Shown piece by piece: positions 43,849-53,386 of a stretch of 54,828 bases of DNA; position 1 is the first letter of the stretch; each line of letters opens with the position of its first letter. The stretch lies in assembly GCA_945957125.1 (NCBI GenBank), contig CAMFJT010000008.1, positions 1 through 54,828 on the forward strand, written 5' to 3'. Origin of the DNA: an uncultured Rhodospirillales bacterium. GTDB taxonomy: Bacteria; Pseudomonadota; Alphaproteobacteria; Reyranellales; Reyranellaceae. Under the pieces are notes generated by a model. The model had not been told where the DNA came from and did no database searches. It saw only the letters and a list, made by a program, of their open reading frames with translations. Position numbers and translations under genes: made by a program.

Positions 43849-44823
43849 ATGAAATACAAGATTCTCGGCCGCACCGGCGTGCAGGTTTCCCAGCTTTGCT
43901 TCGGCACGATGTCGTTCGGCGGCGACGCCGACGAGCCGACATCGGCGGCGATGTACAAGGCGGTGCGCGACGCGGGCATCAACTTCTTCGACACCGCCAA
44001 CGAGTACAACAAGGGCGTCTCGGAGGAGATTCTCGGCCGGCTGGCCAAGGGGCATCGCGACGACCTCGTGATCACCACCAAGGTCAATGCCCAGATCCGC
44101 CCCGACCCCAACGCGCGCGGCACGTCGCGCCGGCATGTCGTCGAGGCGATCGAGGGCTGCCTGCGGCGGCTGCAGACCGATCGCGTCGATGTGCTCTTCC
44201 TGCACCGCTACGACGCGATGACGCCGATCGAGGAATCGATGCGCGGGCTGGAGGATCTGGTGCGCGCCGGCAAGGTGATCTATCCCGCGGTCAGCAACTG
44301 GTCGGCCTGGCAGACCCAGCGCGCGGTCGACATCCAGGAGCGCAACAACTGGGCGCGGCTGCAGGTGATCCAGCCGATGTACAGCCTGGTCAAGCGCCAG
44401 GCCGAGGTCGAGATCCTGCCGATGGCCGAGCACAACGGCATCGGCGTCATCCCCTACAGCCCGGCCGCGGCCGGGTTGCTGTCAGGCAAGTATTCCGGTC
44501 AGGCCTCGGGCCGGCTCAAGACCAACAAGATGTACGAGGCCCGCTACGGCGAGGAATGGGCGTTCGAGACGGCGGAAAAATACGTTGCCCTGTGCAAGGC
44601 GAAGGGCCTGCATCCGGTGAGCGCGGCGATCGCCTGGGTGGCGGCGCATCCGGCCATCACCGCGCCGATCGTCGGCGCGCGCAATCTCGACCAGCTCCAG
44701 GCTTCGCTGGCCTCGGTCGATGTCGCGATGACGCCGGAGCTGCGCCAGCAGATCGCCGGCCTCTCGCGCACGCCGCCGCCGGCGACCGACCGCCTCGAAG
44801 AGCAGAAGGCGGCCGCCCGCTGA
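43849..44823 (+). CDS. Aldo/keto reductase
   Basis: 324 residues of the AKR (Kv-beta/YajO-like) type. Catalytic tetrad D48, Y53, K78 and H119 in NFFDTANEYNKG, VITTKVN and VLFLHRYDA. The opening MKYKILGRTGVQVSQLCFG and the cofactor region GVIPYSPAAAGLLSGKY are standard. It reduces aldehydes or ketones with NADPH. It begins 8 bases after the VapC remnant and is followed 46 bases later by the antiporter gene on the same strand, so the two may share a transcript. Confidence 0.94.
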   Translation: MKYKILGRTGVQVSQLCFGTMSFGGDADEPTSAAMYKAVRDAGINFFDTANEYNKGVSEEILGRLAKGHRDDLVITTKVNAQIRPDPNARGTSRRHVVEAIEGCLRRLQTDRVDVLFLHRYDAMTPIEESMRGLEDLVRAGKVIYPAVSNWSAWQTQRAVDIQERNNWARLQVIQPMYSLVKRQAEVEILPMAEHNGIGVIPYSPAAAGLLSGKYSGQASGRLKTNKMYEARYGEEWAFETAEKYVALCKAKGLHPVSAAIAWVAAHPAITAPIVGARNLDQLQASLASVDVAMTPELRQQIAGLSRTPPPATDRLEEQKAAAR

Positions 44824-44869
44824 ACCAGGCCCGCCGCGACGCGCCTGGCCCGTATTCCGAGGAGGCCTC

Positions 44870-46504
44870 ATGCCCGAACACCACACGCCGCTGATCGCGA
44901 CGATCGCCGCCGGCCTCGCGCTGGCCTTCGTCCTCGGCGCCATTGCGCACCGGCTGCGCATCCAGCCGATCGTCGGCTATCTGCTTGCCGGGGTGGTCGT
45001 CGGTCCGTTCACGCCGGGCTTCACGGCCGACATTCCGCTCGCCTCCGAGCTGGCGGAGATCGGCGTCATCCTGCTGATGTTCGGTGTCGGGCTTCATTTC
45101 TCGCTGAAGGACCTGATGTCGGTCTCGCGCATCGCCATTCCGGGAGCCATCGGACAGATCGCGGTGGCGACGGCGATGGGCGCGGGGCTGGCCCACCTGC
45201 TCGGCTGGCCGCTCGCCGCCGGGCTGGTCTTCGGGCTGGCCCTTTCGGTCGCCAGCACGGTGGTGCTGATCCGCGCTCTGCAGGACCGGCACATCCTCGA
45301 CACCGATCGCGGGCGCATCGCCGTGGGCTGGCTGATCGTCGAGGACCTTGCGATGGTGCTGGCGCTGGTCCTCGTGCCGACGGCGGCGACCATGATGGCG
45401 GGCGGCGACGTTCCGCTCACGCGCATGCTGTTCGTGGTGCTCGTGACGCTGGCCAAGGTCGCCATCTTCGTGATGCTGATGCTGCTGGTCGGGCGCCGCG
45501 TCATCCCCTGGATCATGCATTACACGGCCCAGAGCGGCTCGCGCGAGCTGTTCCGCCTCGCCGTATATGCGATCGCCATCGGGGTGGCGTTCGGGGCGGC
45601 CAAGACGTTCGACGTGTCGTTCGCGCTCGGCGCCTTCTTCGCCGGCATGGTGATGGGCGAGAGCGAGCTCAGCCAGCAGGCGACGGAGGAGGCGATGCCG
45701 CTGCGCGACGCCTTCGCCGTGCTGTTCTTCGTCTCGGTCGGCATGCTGCTCAATCCGATGGTGTTCGTGGAAGCGCCGCTCGCGGTGCTCGGCGCCGTGG
45801 CGATCGTCATGGTCGGCAAGTCGGCGGCCGCCTACCTGATCGTGCGCGCCTTCGGCTATGCCAACCGGACGGCGCTGACGATCTCCGCCAGCCTGGCGCA
45901 GATCGGCGAGTTCTCCTTCATCCTGATCGGGCTGGGCATATCGATGTCGCTGGTACCGAACGAGGCGCGCGACCTGGTGCTGGCCAGCGCCATCATCTCG
46001 ATCGTGCTCAACCCGCTGGTCTTCGCCCTGGTGGAGCGGTTGAGCCCGGCGCATGGACCGGACGTGAGCGAGCCGGCACAGGACATTGTGCCGACGCGGC
46101 TCGCGAGCCACGTCGTGCTGATCGGCTACGGGCGTGTCGGCTCCCATATCGGCGCTGAGCTGGCGCGCAGCGGCACGCCGGTCGTCGTGGTCGAGACCGG
46201 CGAGCGCGCCATCGCGCAGGCGCGGCACGACGGTGCGGAAGTCATCGTCGGCAACGCCGCATCTCCCGATATCCTGGCGGCGGCCAATGTCGCGGGCGCC
46301 CGGCGCGTGGTGGTGACCACGCCCGAAGCCTTCGAGGCCGGCCAGATCGTCGAGCAGGCGCGCGCCGCCAACCGTGCGGTCGAGATCCTCGCGCGCGCCC
46401 ATTCCGATGCGGCGGTCGCCCATCTCGACACGCTCGGCGCCGATCTCGTCGTCTCCGGCGAGCGCGAGATCGCCGAGCGGATGCTGGAGCGGATGCGCGA
46501 GTAG
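44870..46504 (+). CDS. Kef/YbaL-type monovalent cation:proton antiporter with NAD-binding domain
   Basis: 544 residues. About 12 membrane segments (to residue 385) of the CPA2 fold, with AEIGVILLMFGVGLHFSLKD and FALGAFFAGMVMGESELSQQ as family marks. The cytoplasmic RCK/TrkA-N domain starts near 403 with HVVLIGYGRVGSHIGAEL (GxGxxG) and continues to VVSGEREIAERML. It probably exports K+ in exchange for H+ under nucleotide or thiol control. GAGGAGG lies 4 bases before the ATG. There is no Q-linker ancillary subunit (KefF/KefG) nearby. Confidence 0.93.
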   Translation: MPEHHTPLIATIAAGLALAFVLGAIAHRLRIQPIVGYLLAGVVVGPFTPGFTADIPLASELAEIGVILLMFGVGLHFSLKDLMSVSRIAIPGAIGQIAVATAMGAGLAHLLGWPLAAGLVFGLALSVASTVVLIRALQDRHILDTDRGRIAVGWLIVEDLAMVLALVLVPTAATMMAGGDVPLTRMLFVVLVTLAKVAIFVMLMLLVGRRVIPWIMHYTAQSGSRELFRLAVYAIAIGVAFGAAKTFDVSFALGAFFAGMVMGESELSQQATEEAMPLRDAFAVLFFVSVGMLLNPMVFVEAPLAVLGAVAIVMVGKSAAAYLIVRAFGYANRTALTISASLAQIGEFSFILIGLGISMSLVPNEARDLVLASAIISIVLNPLVFALVERLSPAHGPDVSEPAQDIVPTRLASHVVLIGYGRVGSHIGAELARSGTPVVVVETGERAIAQARHDGAEVIVGNAASPDILAAANVAGARRVVVTTPEAFEAGQIVEQARAANRAVEILARAHSDAAVAHLDTLGADLVVSGEREIAERMLERMRE

Positions 46505-46522
46505 CGCCGTTCGCCGCCGCGT

Positions 46523-47566
46523 TCAGCGCGTCGCCGGCTTTCGCGGATCGTAGATCCGGTCGAACAGCCCGCCGTCGGTGAAGTGGGTCGCCTGCGCCCG
46601 GGCCCAGCCGCCGAAGGTCTCGTCGATCGTGGCGAGGCGGATCTTCGGAAAGCGGGCGAGATCGGCGGGATCGGCCAGCTCCGGCTTGAACGGCCGGTAG
46701 AAGTTCCGCGCGATGATCTTCTGGCCCGCCGGGGAGTAGAGATAGTTGAGGTACGCTTCCGCGACCTTGCGCGTGCCGCGCTTGTCGACGACGGCATCGA
46801 CGATGGCGACAGGCGGCTCGGCCAGGATGGAATAGGACGGTACGACGATCTCGAACTTGTCGGCGCCGAACTCCTGCAGGGTGAGGAAAGCCTCGTTCTC
46901 CCAGGCGACGAGCACGTCTCCCACCGCGCGCTGCGCGAAGGTCGTGGTCGAGCCGCGTGCGCCGGAGTCGAGCACCGGCACGTTGCGGAAGATCGCCTCG
47001 ACGAACGTACGGGCAGCCGCCTGATCGCCTCTGGTGCGATCGAGCTCGTAGGCCCAGGCGGCGAGATAGTTCCAGCGTGCGCCGCCCGAGGTCTTGGGAT
47101 TGGGCGTGACGACGGACACGCCGGCCCTGGCGAGGTCCGGCCAGTCCCTGATCGCTTTGGGATTGCCCTTGCGCACGACGAAGACGACGGTCGAGGTGTA
47201 GGGCGAGGCGTTGTTCGGCAGCCGCTTCTGCCAGTCCGGCGGCAGGCGCCTGGACTGGCTGGCGATGGCGTCGATGTCGGCGGCGAGCGCCAGCGTGACG
47301 ACGTCGGCCTCCAGCCCGTCGATAACCGAGCGCGCCTGCTTGCCCGAGCCGCCGTGCGAGGCGCGAACCGTCACCTTCTGGCCGGTGCTGGCCAGCCAGC
47401 TCGTGGAGAAATCCTCGTCGATCGCGCGATAGAGCTCGCGCGTCGGATCGTAGGAGACGTTGGTGATCACCACGGCCGCCTGTGCCTGCGCACCGGTGAC
47501 GGCCGCGGGCAGGCCGAGGGCGGCGCCCGCGGCGAGGACGAGACGACGGGAATACGAGACGGTCAT
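46523..47566 (-). CDS. Sulfate/thiosulfate-type ABC binding protein (Sbp/CysP family)
   Basis: 347 residues. Leader [20 protein letters not shown] ends AQA. Sulfate-binding marks are [37 protein letters not shown] and [15 protein letters not shown], followed by [19 protein letters not shown]. The ligand is very likely sulfate or thiosulfate. The cysT/cysW/cysA membrane and ATPase genes are missing, so it is either a second binding protein for a distant transporter or an orphan. A short hairpin GCCGGC-N6-GCCGGC (47579-47596) lies in its leader. Confidence 0.93.
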   Translation of the reverse strand: MTVSYSRRLVLAAGAALGLPAAVTGAQAQAAVVITNVSYDPTRELYRAIDEDFSTSWLASTGQKVTVRASHGGSGKQARSVIDGLEADVVTLALAADIDAIASQSRRLPPDWQKRLPNNASPYTSTVVFVVRKGNPKAIRDWPDLARAGVSVVTPNPKTSGGARWNYLAAWAYELDRTRGDQAAARTFVEAIFRNVPVLDSGARGSTTTFAQRAVGDVLVAWENEAFLTLQEFGADKFEIVVPSYSILAEPPVAIVDAVVDKRGTRKVAEAYLNYLYSPAGQKIIARNFYRPFKPELADPADLARFPKIRLATIDETFGGWARAQATHFTDGGLFDRIYDPRKPATR

Positions 47567-47868
47567 GACTTCACTCCTGCCGGCGCGAAGGCCGGCGTTG
47601 TCTCCAGCAAGACGATCGACTGTGGTTCAGGGGAACCGGCGACAGAGGGAAGGCACTCGTGCCTCGGAGGTTGCTTTGCGACGCTCCTGAAGTGCCCTGA
47701 ACTGGACAAAGCCTCAATGATCGGCGTTGCCAAAGTTCGCAGCGCCCGAAGCAAAAGAATCGGGTCGTGCCGTTACGCCGGGCAAGAACGTGCTTTTCCG
47801 AATGTGCTGCGTCGACTTGTCGGGGAATCGGTCAGCGAGAAACCAGAATTCCCTGTGCCGGCTGGAAG

Positions 47869-47889
47869 GCGGGAAAGCGGATTTCCCGC
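47869..47889. repeat. GCGGGAAA hairpin upstream of the Bug gene
   Basis: GCGGGAAA (47869-47876) and TTTCCCGC (47882-47889) are exact complements with a 5-base loop. It lies in the 421-base gap 47567-47987, which otherwise holds no gene I can support. Further TTCCC words (47849, 47912) give weak additional pairing. A partner motif is at 49024-49044. Confidence 0.7.
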
Positions 47890-47987
47890 AACCGGGTGAA
47901 TTTGGTTTTCCCGATTATTTACGCCGGACGCTGTTCGCACGAAGGTCCCCGGCCAGGAGCGTTCACTTTTTCCGGAGTACCGTCGTC

Positions 47988-48968
47988 ATGCTCGGGCGTC
48001 GTCGCTTTGCCGCCATTTCCGCCGCCGCTGCGGTGTCCGCACCTTTCCTTGCCCAGGCGCGCGAGGACTATCCGGCGCGGTCCGTCCGACTGGTCGTTCC
48101 CTGGCCGCCGGGCGGCGGAGTCGACACGTTCGGGCGTGTCATCCAGGCCGCGCTCGGCGTGCAACTCGGGCAGAGCATCGTCATCGACAATGTCGGTGGC
48201 GGATCGGGCCGGATCGGAACGCAGGTGGCGTCGCGGGCCGCGCCCGACGGCTATACCCTGCTGCTGGCCAACGACACCTTCGCCGCCACCGACGCGCTGC
48301 CGATCGCCGGCGCGGCGCCGCTGCGGTCGGCGTTCGATCCCGTCACGCTGGCCATCTCCGCCCCTCAGGGGGTCTTCACCCATCCCCGCTCCGGCATCCG
48401 CACGATCGCAGAGCTCGCCGCCGCGGCAAGGGCTCGGCCCGACAAGATCAATGTCGGCGTGCCGGGCATCGGCAGCTCGCAGCATCTCACGAGCGAGCTT
48501 CTGCTGCGTGCCGCGGGCAATCTCAGGGTCACCCATGTGCCTTATCGCGGCGGTGGACCGCTGCTGCAGGATCTCATCGCGGGCAATATCGATGCGGCCA
48601 CGGTCACCTTCGCCGCCGGCGCGCAGCAGGCCGCCGCCGGGCAGCTCGTGGCGCTGGCGGTGACGAGTGCCGACCGCCATGCGTCGTTTCCGAACGTGCC
48701 GACGATCGGCGAAACGATCGCGCCGGGCTTCGCGCAGGCGACCTGGATGGGCATCCTCGCTCCCCGGGGCACGCCCGTGGAGGTTCGTCGTCGGCTCCAT
48801 GCGGCGACGCTGCAGGCGTTGCAGGAGAGCGGTGTCGTGGCGCGCCTGCGCGACCTCGGGTTTGATCCGGTCGGCCTCGACGGTCCGGCCTTCGGCAAGC
48901 TGTTCGACGAAACCGTCCGGACCTTCGCGGACATCGTGGCCGAGCGCCAGATCGTCGCCGGTGATTGA
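47988..48968 (+). CDS. Bug/TctC-family periplasmic binding protein
   Basis: 326 residues from ATG 47988. Leader MLGRRRFAAISAAAAVSAPF ends AQA. Bug marks are RSVRLVVPWPPGGGVDTFGR, IDNVGGGSGRIGTQVA and APDGYTLLLANDT. GGAG is 11 bases upstream; a longer open frame from 47727 runs through the hairpin region with no leader and is rejected. It stands alone, flanked by the two CGGGAAA hairpins, with no TctA/TctB. Fourth Bug gene in the window. Confidence 0.92.
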   Translation: MLGRRRFAAISAAAAVSAPFLAQAREDYPARSVRLVVPWPPGGGVDTFGRVIQAALGVQLGQSIVIDNVGGGSGRIGTQVASRAAPDGYTLLLANDTFAATDALPIAGAAPLRSAFDPVTLAISAPQGVFTHPRSGIRTIAELAAAARARPDKINVGVPGIGSSQHLTSELLLRAAGNLRVTHVPYRGGGPLLQDLIAGNIDAATVTFAAGAQQAAAGQLVALAVTSADRHASFPNVPTIGETIAPGFAQATWMGILAPRGTPVEVRRRLHAATLQALQESGVVARLRDLGFDPVGLDGPAFGKLFDETVRTFADIVAERQIVAGD

Positions 48969-49023
48969 AGCGAAATCGGAAGCATCCCCGCCATGCCCAG
49001 TAGAGAAAGCGTCTTCGTTCGTC

Positions 49024-49044
49024 CGGGAAACTTCGGCTTTCCCG
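49024..49044. repeat. CGGGAAA hairpin downstream of the Bug gene
   Basis: CGGGAAA (49024-49030) and TTTCCCG (49038-49044) pair perfectly around CTTCGGC. The bases after it, GATCGTTTGCG, resemble GATTATTTACG after the TTTTCCCG at 47910, so the two intergenic regions share a short repeat. Confidence 0.65.
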
Positions 49045-49132
49045 ATCGTTTGCGGAGGGCATCCCGCGCGCGATGCCGAACGCACCATGAGCAAGCGAGC
49101 CGTCCCGACCTCGATCCGGCATTGTCGCAGCC

Positions 49133-49351
49133 ATGGCCGTAGATGCGCTCGCCGTCCATGTCTGCCGCGCGATTCGCGCCGTGCGCGGCGAGACCGAGGC
49201 CTGGGTGTCGCTCGATCGCCTCGTCGGCCAGCCTGGCCTGGAGCGCCGCACCGAGGTCGATGCGGCGGCCGCCTTCGCGGCGGCGAAGGGCTGGCTGGCG
49301 TTCGGCGACGAAGCGGCCAATCTCGCCTTGCTGCTGGATCGCGCACCGTGA
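49133..49351 (+). CDS. Hypothetical small protein (72 aa)
   Basis: Reads as a compact helical protein with no leader: a first helix ALAVHVCRAIRAVRG, then WVSLDRLVGQPGLE and AAAAFAAAKGWLAFG. The alternation of helix, LDRL turn and an AAKGWL segment is suggestive of a small winged-helix fold, but I cannot name a family. No clear ribosome binding site precedes the ATG. It lies alone between the Bug gene and the coiled-coil protein gene. Confidence 0.45.
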   Translation: MAVDALAVHVCRAIRAVRGETEAWVSLDRLVGQPGLERRTEVDAAAAFAAAKGWLAFGDEAANLALLLDRAP

Positions 49352-49519
49352 CCGTCGTCGGCGCGGCCGGGAGAGGCGAAGCGCGTGCGACGATGGTGCC
49401 ACGTATTTGTCACCGATCGTTGACGCCGAAGCGATAGATTGCGGCGTCGACCACGCGCGCTAAGCCACGGCACGATGACGATCGTCGTTCCCGGGATGCG
49501 CGCCAGCTAGCAGACGGGC

Positions 49520-50449
49520 ATGGATATCGATCAGCTTCGCGGGTGGGCCGCGTTCATGGACAAGGCCATGATCGCCAGCCTTGCCGTCGTCATCCTGGCC
49601 GGTGCGGCACTCGGAATCTCGACCTGGCTGTCGTTCCGGTTCGGCACTGCCGTTCGCATCCACGACGAGCAGGCTGCCGTCGGTCGGTACCGGGCCATCG
49701 AGAGCCAGTCCGCACAGCTCGCGCAGGATGCCGCCACGGCGCGCGATCGACTGGCGGCGCTCGAGCATGAAACGACCGCGGCGCGCGCGCAGGCGACGGC
49801 GCTGGAGCGGGAGGTGGCCGTTCAACGCGAGCGCGCGACAGCCTTCGAGCAGGCCGCCCGGGAAGCGAACGAGCGGGCGGCGCGAACGACCCGCGAGGCC
49901 ACGACCGTGGGGGAAACCGCGCGCCCGCCGAACTTCGATGCGGCGGAGATCCAGCAGCGCCTTGCCGATCTCGCGAAGCGCGTCAGGGAGGCAGCGGCGC
50001 GTCCGGTGGTTGCCGCACCGGACAGCGCGGCCGAGCCCCAACCCCAGCCCCGGCCCCAACCCCAGCCCGCTCCTCTCGTCTCGGCCCTGCGCAAGCATGC
50101 CGGCACCCGGGCGGCGATGTTCGTTCTCCAACCGGTGTCGGACGCCCAGGACGCCGGCGCGGCGATCTCGGCGTCCCTCGCCGATGCCGGCTGGGCGGTG
50201 CAGACCTGGACATGGACCGGCGTGGCGGGGATCTTCGGCGTGGTGGTGCTCGTCAGGGACGGCAGCGATACCGCGACGAACGAGGCGGCATCGGCCCTCG
50301 TCGAGGCGCTGCGCTCGGCGGGCTTCAACGCGACCAAGGGCGACTGGCCGGCCGACTGGCGCCGCTATCGCGGCACCCTCGACGGTCCGCAGGCGCCGGC
50401 CCCGACGGACGCCGCCATCCGGATCGTGATCGGCGCGAAGCCGCGTTGA
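49520..50449 (+). CDS. Membrane-anchored coiled-coil protein
   Basis: 309 residues. One transmembrane segment near the N-terminus ([20 protein letters not shown]). Residues about 50-150 form a long Ala/Glu/Arg coiled coil ([20 protein letters not shown]). A (PQ)n/PR linker follows ([14 protein letters not shown]), then a C-terminal globular domain of about 130 residues ([30 protein letters not shown]). There is no catalytic motif. It resembles scaffold or stress-associated anchors of unknown function. It ends 71 bases before the nitrile hydratase operon on the same strand. Confidence 0.75.
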   Translation: MDIDQLRGWAAFMDKAMIASLAVVILAGAALGISTWLSFRFGTAVRIHDEQAAVGRYRAIESQSAQLAQDAATARDRLAALEHETTAARAQATALEREVAVQRERATAFEQAAREANERAARTTREATTVGETARPPNFDAAEIQQRLADLAKRVREAAARPVVAAPDSAAEPQPQPRPQPQPAPLVSALRKHAGTRAAMFVLQPVSDAQDAGAAISASLADAGWAVQTWTWTGVAGIFGVVVLVRDGSDTATNEAASALVEALRSAGFNATKGDWPADWRRYRGTLDGPQAPAPTDAAIRIVIGAKPR

Positions 50450-50520
50450 TGTCGAGGCCCGCGCGGCTTCACCGGGCCGCGAGAAATTGCCTCTGTTCAG
50501 CCGGCCGCGCCGCTGGTTTC

Positions 50521-51180
50521 ATGGCGGCCATGACCGACCATCATCATCATCATCACCACCATCACGACCACGATCACGGCGAGGCGTCCGACCTCTCCGA
50601 GACCGAGCTGCGGGTTCGCGCGCTGCAGACCATCCTGGTCGAGAAGGGCTACGCCGATCCTGCCGCGCTGGATGCGATCGTCGAGACCTACGAGACCAAG
50701 ATCGGACCGCATATCGGCGCGCGCATCGTGGCGAGGGCCTGGACCGATCCGGCATTCCGCGCGGCGCTGCTGTCGGATGCCGCCAAGGCCTCCGCGCCGT
50801 TCGGCCACGACGGCAAGGTCGGCGATCATCTGGTCGCGGTGGAGAACACGCCCGAGCGTCACAACATGGTCGTTTGCACGCTGTGCTCCTGTTACCCGTG
50901 GGACGTGCTGGGCCTGCCGCCGGTCTGGTACAAATCCTTTGCCTACCGGTCGCGGGCCGTGAAGGAGCCGCGCGCCGTGTTGCGCGAGTTCGGCGTCAGC
51001 CTGCCGGAGCAGTCCGAGATCCGGATCTGGGATTCGACGGCCGAGGTCCGCTACATGGTGCTTCCGATGCGTCCCGCCGGCACCGAGGGCTGGAGCGAGG
51101 AACGGCTCGCCGCGCTGGTGACGCGCGATTCGATGATCGGCACCGGGCTGCCGCATGAACCCTCGGGAGACCGGCCATGA
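50521..51180 (+). CDS. nthA: Nitrile hydratase alpha subunit, cobalt type
   Basis: 219 residues from ATG 50521 (ATG 50530 is equally possible; no Shine-Dalgarno decides it). A nine-histidine run sits at the N-terminus. The metal motif is [10 protein letters not shown], with C119, C122, S123 and C124; threonine after the first cysteine marks cobalt-type rather than iron-type enzymes. [19 protein letters not shown] follows as usual. It hydrates nitriles to amides with the beta subunit in the cytosol. The stop overlaps the beta start (ATGA). No amidase is encoded beside it. Confidence 0.94.
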   Translation: MAAMTDHHHHHHHHHDHDHGEASDLSETELRVRALQTILVEKGYADPAALDAIVETYETKIGPHIGARIVARAWTDPAFRAALLSDAAKASAPFGHDGKVGDHLVAVENTPERHNMVVCTLCSCYPWDVLGLPPVWYKSFAYRSRAVKEPRAVLREFGVSLPEQSEIRIWDSTAEVRYMVLPMRPAGTEGWSEERLAALVTRDSMIGTGLPHEPSGDRP

Positions 51181-51833
51181 ACGGCATCCACGACATGGGC
51201 GGGATGGACGGCTTCGGCCGGGTCGAGCCCGAGGAGAGCGAGCCGGTCTTCCACGGCGCGTGGGAGGGCAAGGTCATGGCCGCCAGTCGCGCGATGGGCG
51301 CGATCGGTGCATGGAACATCGACCAGGGCCGCTACGGCATCGAGCAGCTTGCGCCGCAGCGCTACCTCACCTCCTACTACCATCGTTGGCTGGCGCGCTG
51401 CGAATGGGCGCTGGTCGAGTACGGCTACGCCGATGCCGACGAGATCGCCGCCGGCCGTTCGCTGCGCCCGGGCAAGGCCGCGCCGCGCGGCAGGTTCACG
51501 CTGGCAAATCTCGACCGCATCGGCAATCGCGGCAGCTACGCGCGTCCGTCCTCGGCGCCGGCGCGCTTCGCCCTAGGTGATCGCGTCCGCGCGAAAAACA
51601 TCAACCCCAAGGGTCACACCCGCTTGCCGCGCTATGTGCGCGGCCATCTCGGCACGGTCGAGCGGCTGCACGGCTGCCAGGTCTTCCCCGACAGCGCGGC
51701 GGCGGGCGAGGGCGACAACCCGCAATGGCTCTATACCGTTCGCTTCGACGGCCGCGACCTGTGGGGCGCCGATGCCGATCCCACGCTCAGGGTCTCGGTC
51801 GAGGCGTTCGAGCCCTACCTGGAGCCCGCCTGA
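51177..51833 (+). CDS. nthB: Nitrile hydratase beta subunit
   Basis: 218 residues. It opens [14 protein letters not shown], the invariant beta-subunit start, and has [14 protein letters not shown] and [20 protein letters not shown], where the SH3-like C-terminal half binds alpha. [20 protein letters not shown] is also conserved. It overlaps the alpha stop by 4 bases and is followed after one base by the accessory gene, so the three are translated in fixed order. Confidence 0.95.
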   Translation: MNGIHDMGGMDGFGRVEPEESEPVFHGAWEGKVMAASRAMGAIGAWNIDQGRYGIEQLAPQRYLTSYYHRWLARCEWALVEYGYADADEIAAGRSLRPGKAAPRGRFTLANLDRIGNRGSYARPSSAPARFALGDRVRAKNINPKGHTRLPRYVRGHLGTVERLHGCQVFPDSAAAGEGDNPQWLYTVRFDGRDLWGADADPTLRVSVEAFEPYLEPA

Positions 51834-51834
51834 C

Positions 51835-52224
51835 ATGAGCTCGATCGATCCCGCCGCCGCGCGCCGTGCGCTCGACGCCAATCCCGGCCTGCCCGCCGAT
51901 TCGCAGGGCCCCGTGTTCCACGAGCCGTGGCAGGCGCAGGCCTTCGCCATGACGCTGGCCCTGCATGCCAAAGGCGTCTTCGCGTGGAGCGAATGGGCGG
52001 CAATGCTGGGCGAAACCATCAAGGCCGCGCAGGCCGCCGGCGATCCGGACACCGGCGAGACCTACTATAACCACTGGCTGGCGACGCTGGAGCGGATGAC
52101 GGCGGAGAAGGCGGTCACCACGCGGGCCGACCTGACCGCCTATCGCGATGCCTGGGAGCACGCCGCCGCCCGCACCCCGCACGGCCGGCCGATCGAGCTG
52201 AAGGCCGACGATTTCGAGCGGTAG
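51835..52224 (+). CDS. Nitrile hydratase accessory (activator, P14K-like) protein
   Basis: 129 residues. It resembles the N-terminal half of the beta subunit (GPVFHEPWQAQAFAMTLALH, FAWSEWAAMLGETI, YYNHWLATLERMTAEKAV), as known for the cobalt chaperones that insert Co3+ by subunit swapping. It starts one base after the beta stop. Together with nthA and nthB it makes a complete expression unit. It is the last gene before a family C repeat. Confidence 0.92.
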   Translation: MSSIDPAAARRALDANPGLPADSQGPVFHEPWQAQAFAMTLALHAKGVFAWSEWAAMLGETIKAAQAAGDPDTGETYYNHWLATLERMTAEKAVTTRADLTAYRDAWEHAAARTPHGRPIELKADDFER

Positions 52225-52256
52225 TGCCGACGGCGATTCTCTCGCAGGCGCCGAGT

Positions 52257-52341
52257 CGCTGGGAGCGCGGCTCTCCAGAGCCGCTCATGGGGTGGAGCAA
52301 GCCGGAAGAAAGAGCGGCTCTGGAGAGCCGCGCTCCCAGCG
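52257..52341. repeat. Family C repeat, intact
   Basis: The best copy: outer ends CGCTGGGAGCG and CGCTCCCAGCG are exact complements, with inner palindromes GCGGCTCT-CC-AGAGCCGC and GCGGCTCT-GG-AGAGCCGC around a spacer beginning TCATGGGGTGG. It separates the nitrile hydratase operon from the next gene. Confidence 0.96.
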
Positions 52342-52368
52342 GACCAAGGTCGGCACCGATGACGGACC

Positions 52369-53247
52369 ATGTTCCATCTGCCTGACGGCGCGGCGTTCGC
52401 GCAGCCGCTGGGGGAGCCGGCGCTGGTGCCGGCCGACTCCGTGTCATGGCGGATCTTCAAGAACCCCGTTTCCCTGTTCGTGGGCGGCGTGGCGGCGGTG
52501 ATCCTCGAACTGGCCGAGCCGGCGGTACGCACCGGCGTATGGGAGCACAGCGGCTTTCGTCGCGATCCCATGCGGCGGCTCGAGCGCACCGGCATGGCCG
52601 CCATGATCACGGTCTATGGCGCGCGCAGCGTCGCCGAGGCGATGATCGCCAACGTGGTGCGCCTGCACGATCGGGTGACGGGCGAGACGCCGGCGGGCGA
52701 GGCCTATCGCGCCAACGACGCCCGGCTGCTCGGCTGGGTGCAGGCGACGGCATCGTTCGGCTTCATCGAGGCCTATCACCGCTACGTGTGTCCCCTGTCG
52801 CCGGCCGAGATCGACCGTGCCTACGAAGAGGCCGTTCCCGCGGCCCGGCTCTACGGGGCAATCGATCCACCCCGGTCCGACGCCGGGCGGCTCGCCCTGT
52901 TCGAGGCGATGCGCGGCCGGCTCGAGCCGTCTCCGATCGTCCTGGAGTTCCTGCGGATCATGAACACCGCGCCGATCGTGCCGATGCAGGTACGGCCGGT
53001 GCAACGCCTGCTCGTCCGGGCCGCCGTCGGAATGGTGCCGGATTGGGTCCGCGAGCGCCTGGAACTGGATGCGTCGTGGCGCCTGAGGGCGTGGGAGGCC
53101 TCGCTCGTCCGGTGGGCGGGGAAAGTGGCGGACCGGCTCGCGTTGCCCAACGGTCCGGCCGTGCAGGCATGCCGTCGCCTGGGGTTGAAGGGCGATCACC
53201 TTTATCGCTTGGGAAGAGACAATAACTGCATGAAATCAACAGTATAA
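52369..53247 (+). CDS. DUF2236/MpaB-type oxygenase family protein
   Basis: 292 residues. Family marks are VSWRIFKNPVSLFVGGVAAV, GFRRDPMRRLERTGMAAMIT (the RxP-xxRL-xRT region), AYRANDARLLGWVQATASFG and a histidine in IEAYHRYVCPL. These proteins are related to latex-clearing and mycophenolic-acid-pathway oxygenases that bind a b-type haem. There is no leader. Start ATG 52369 lies 28 bases after the family C repeat. The last few codons (CMKSTV) fall in an AT-rich stretch and may not be native. Confidence 0.85.
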   Translation: MFHLPDGAAFAQPLGEPALVPADSVSWRIFKNPVSLFVGGVAAVILELAEPAVRTGVWEHSGFRRDPMRRLERTGMAAMITVYGARSVAEAMIANVVRLHDRVTGETPAGEAYRANDARLLGWVQATASFGFIEAYHRYVCPLSPAEIDRAYEEAVPAARLYGAIDPPRSDAGRLALFEAMRGRLEPSPIVLEFLRIMNTAPIVPMQVRPVQRLLVRAAVGMVPDWVRERLELDASWRLRAWEASLVRWAGKVADRLALPNGPAVQACRRLGLKGDHLYRLGRDNNCMKSTV

Positions 53248-53254
53248 AACTGTT
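53238..53254 (+). terminator. Weak hairpin after the MpaB-like gene
   Basis: AACAGT (53238-53243) and ACTGTT (53249-53254) pair around ATAAA and are followed by TCTT. The stem is short and overlaps the stop codon, so termination here is uncertain. The whole gap 53248-53386 is AT-rich compared with the window and probably also holds the promoter for the efflux operon. Confidence 0.4.
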
Positions 53255-53386
53255 TCTTACGTGCGGTGAGCGTTTGTGGCGATTCTATGTTGCGGCGCAA
53301 TATCTTTGGGCTTGCGTGGGAATTGCATTAGATGTGAAGTTCCGGGGTTCCAATCGTCTCCCGCCGCACAACGAGAATAGAGTGCA

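Noticed and set aside
50530..50570. Run of nine histidine codons as a vector-derived affinity tag
   Set aside because: It is encoded with mixed CAT/CAC codons and interspersed Asp in a normal operon, and nitrile hydratase alpha subunits naturally have His-rich N-termini.
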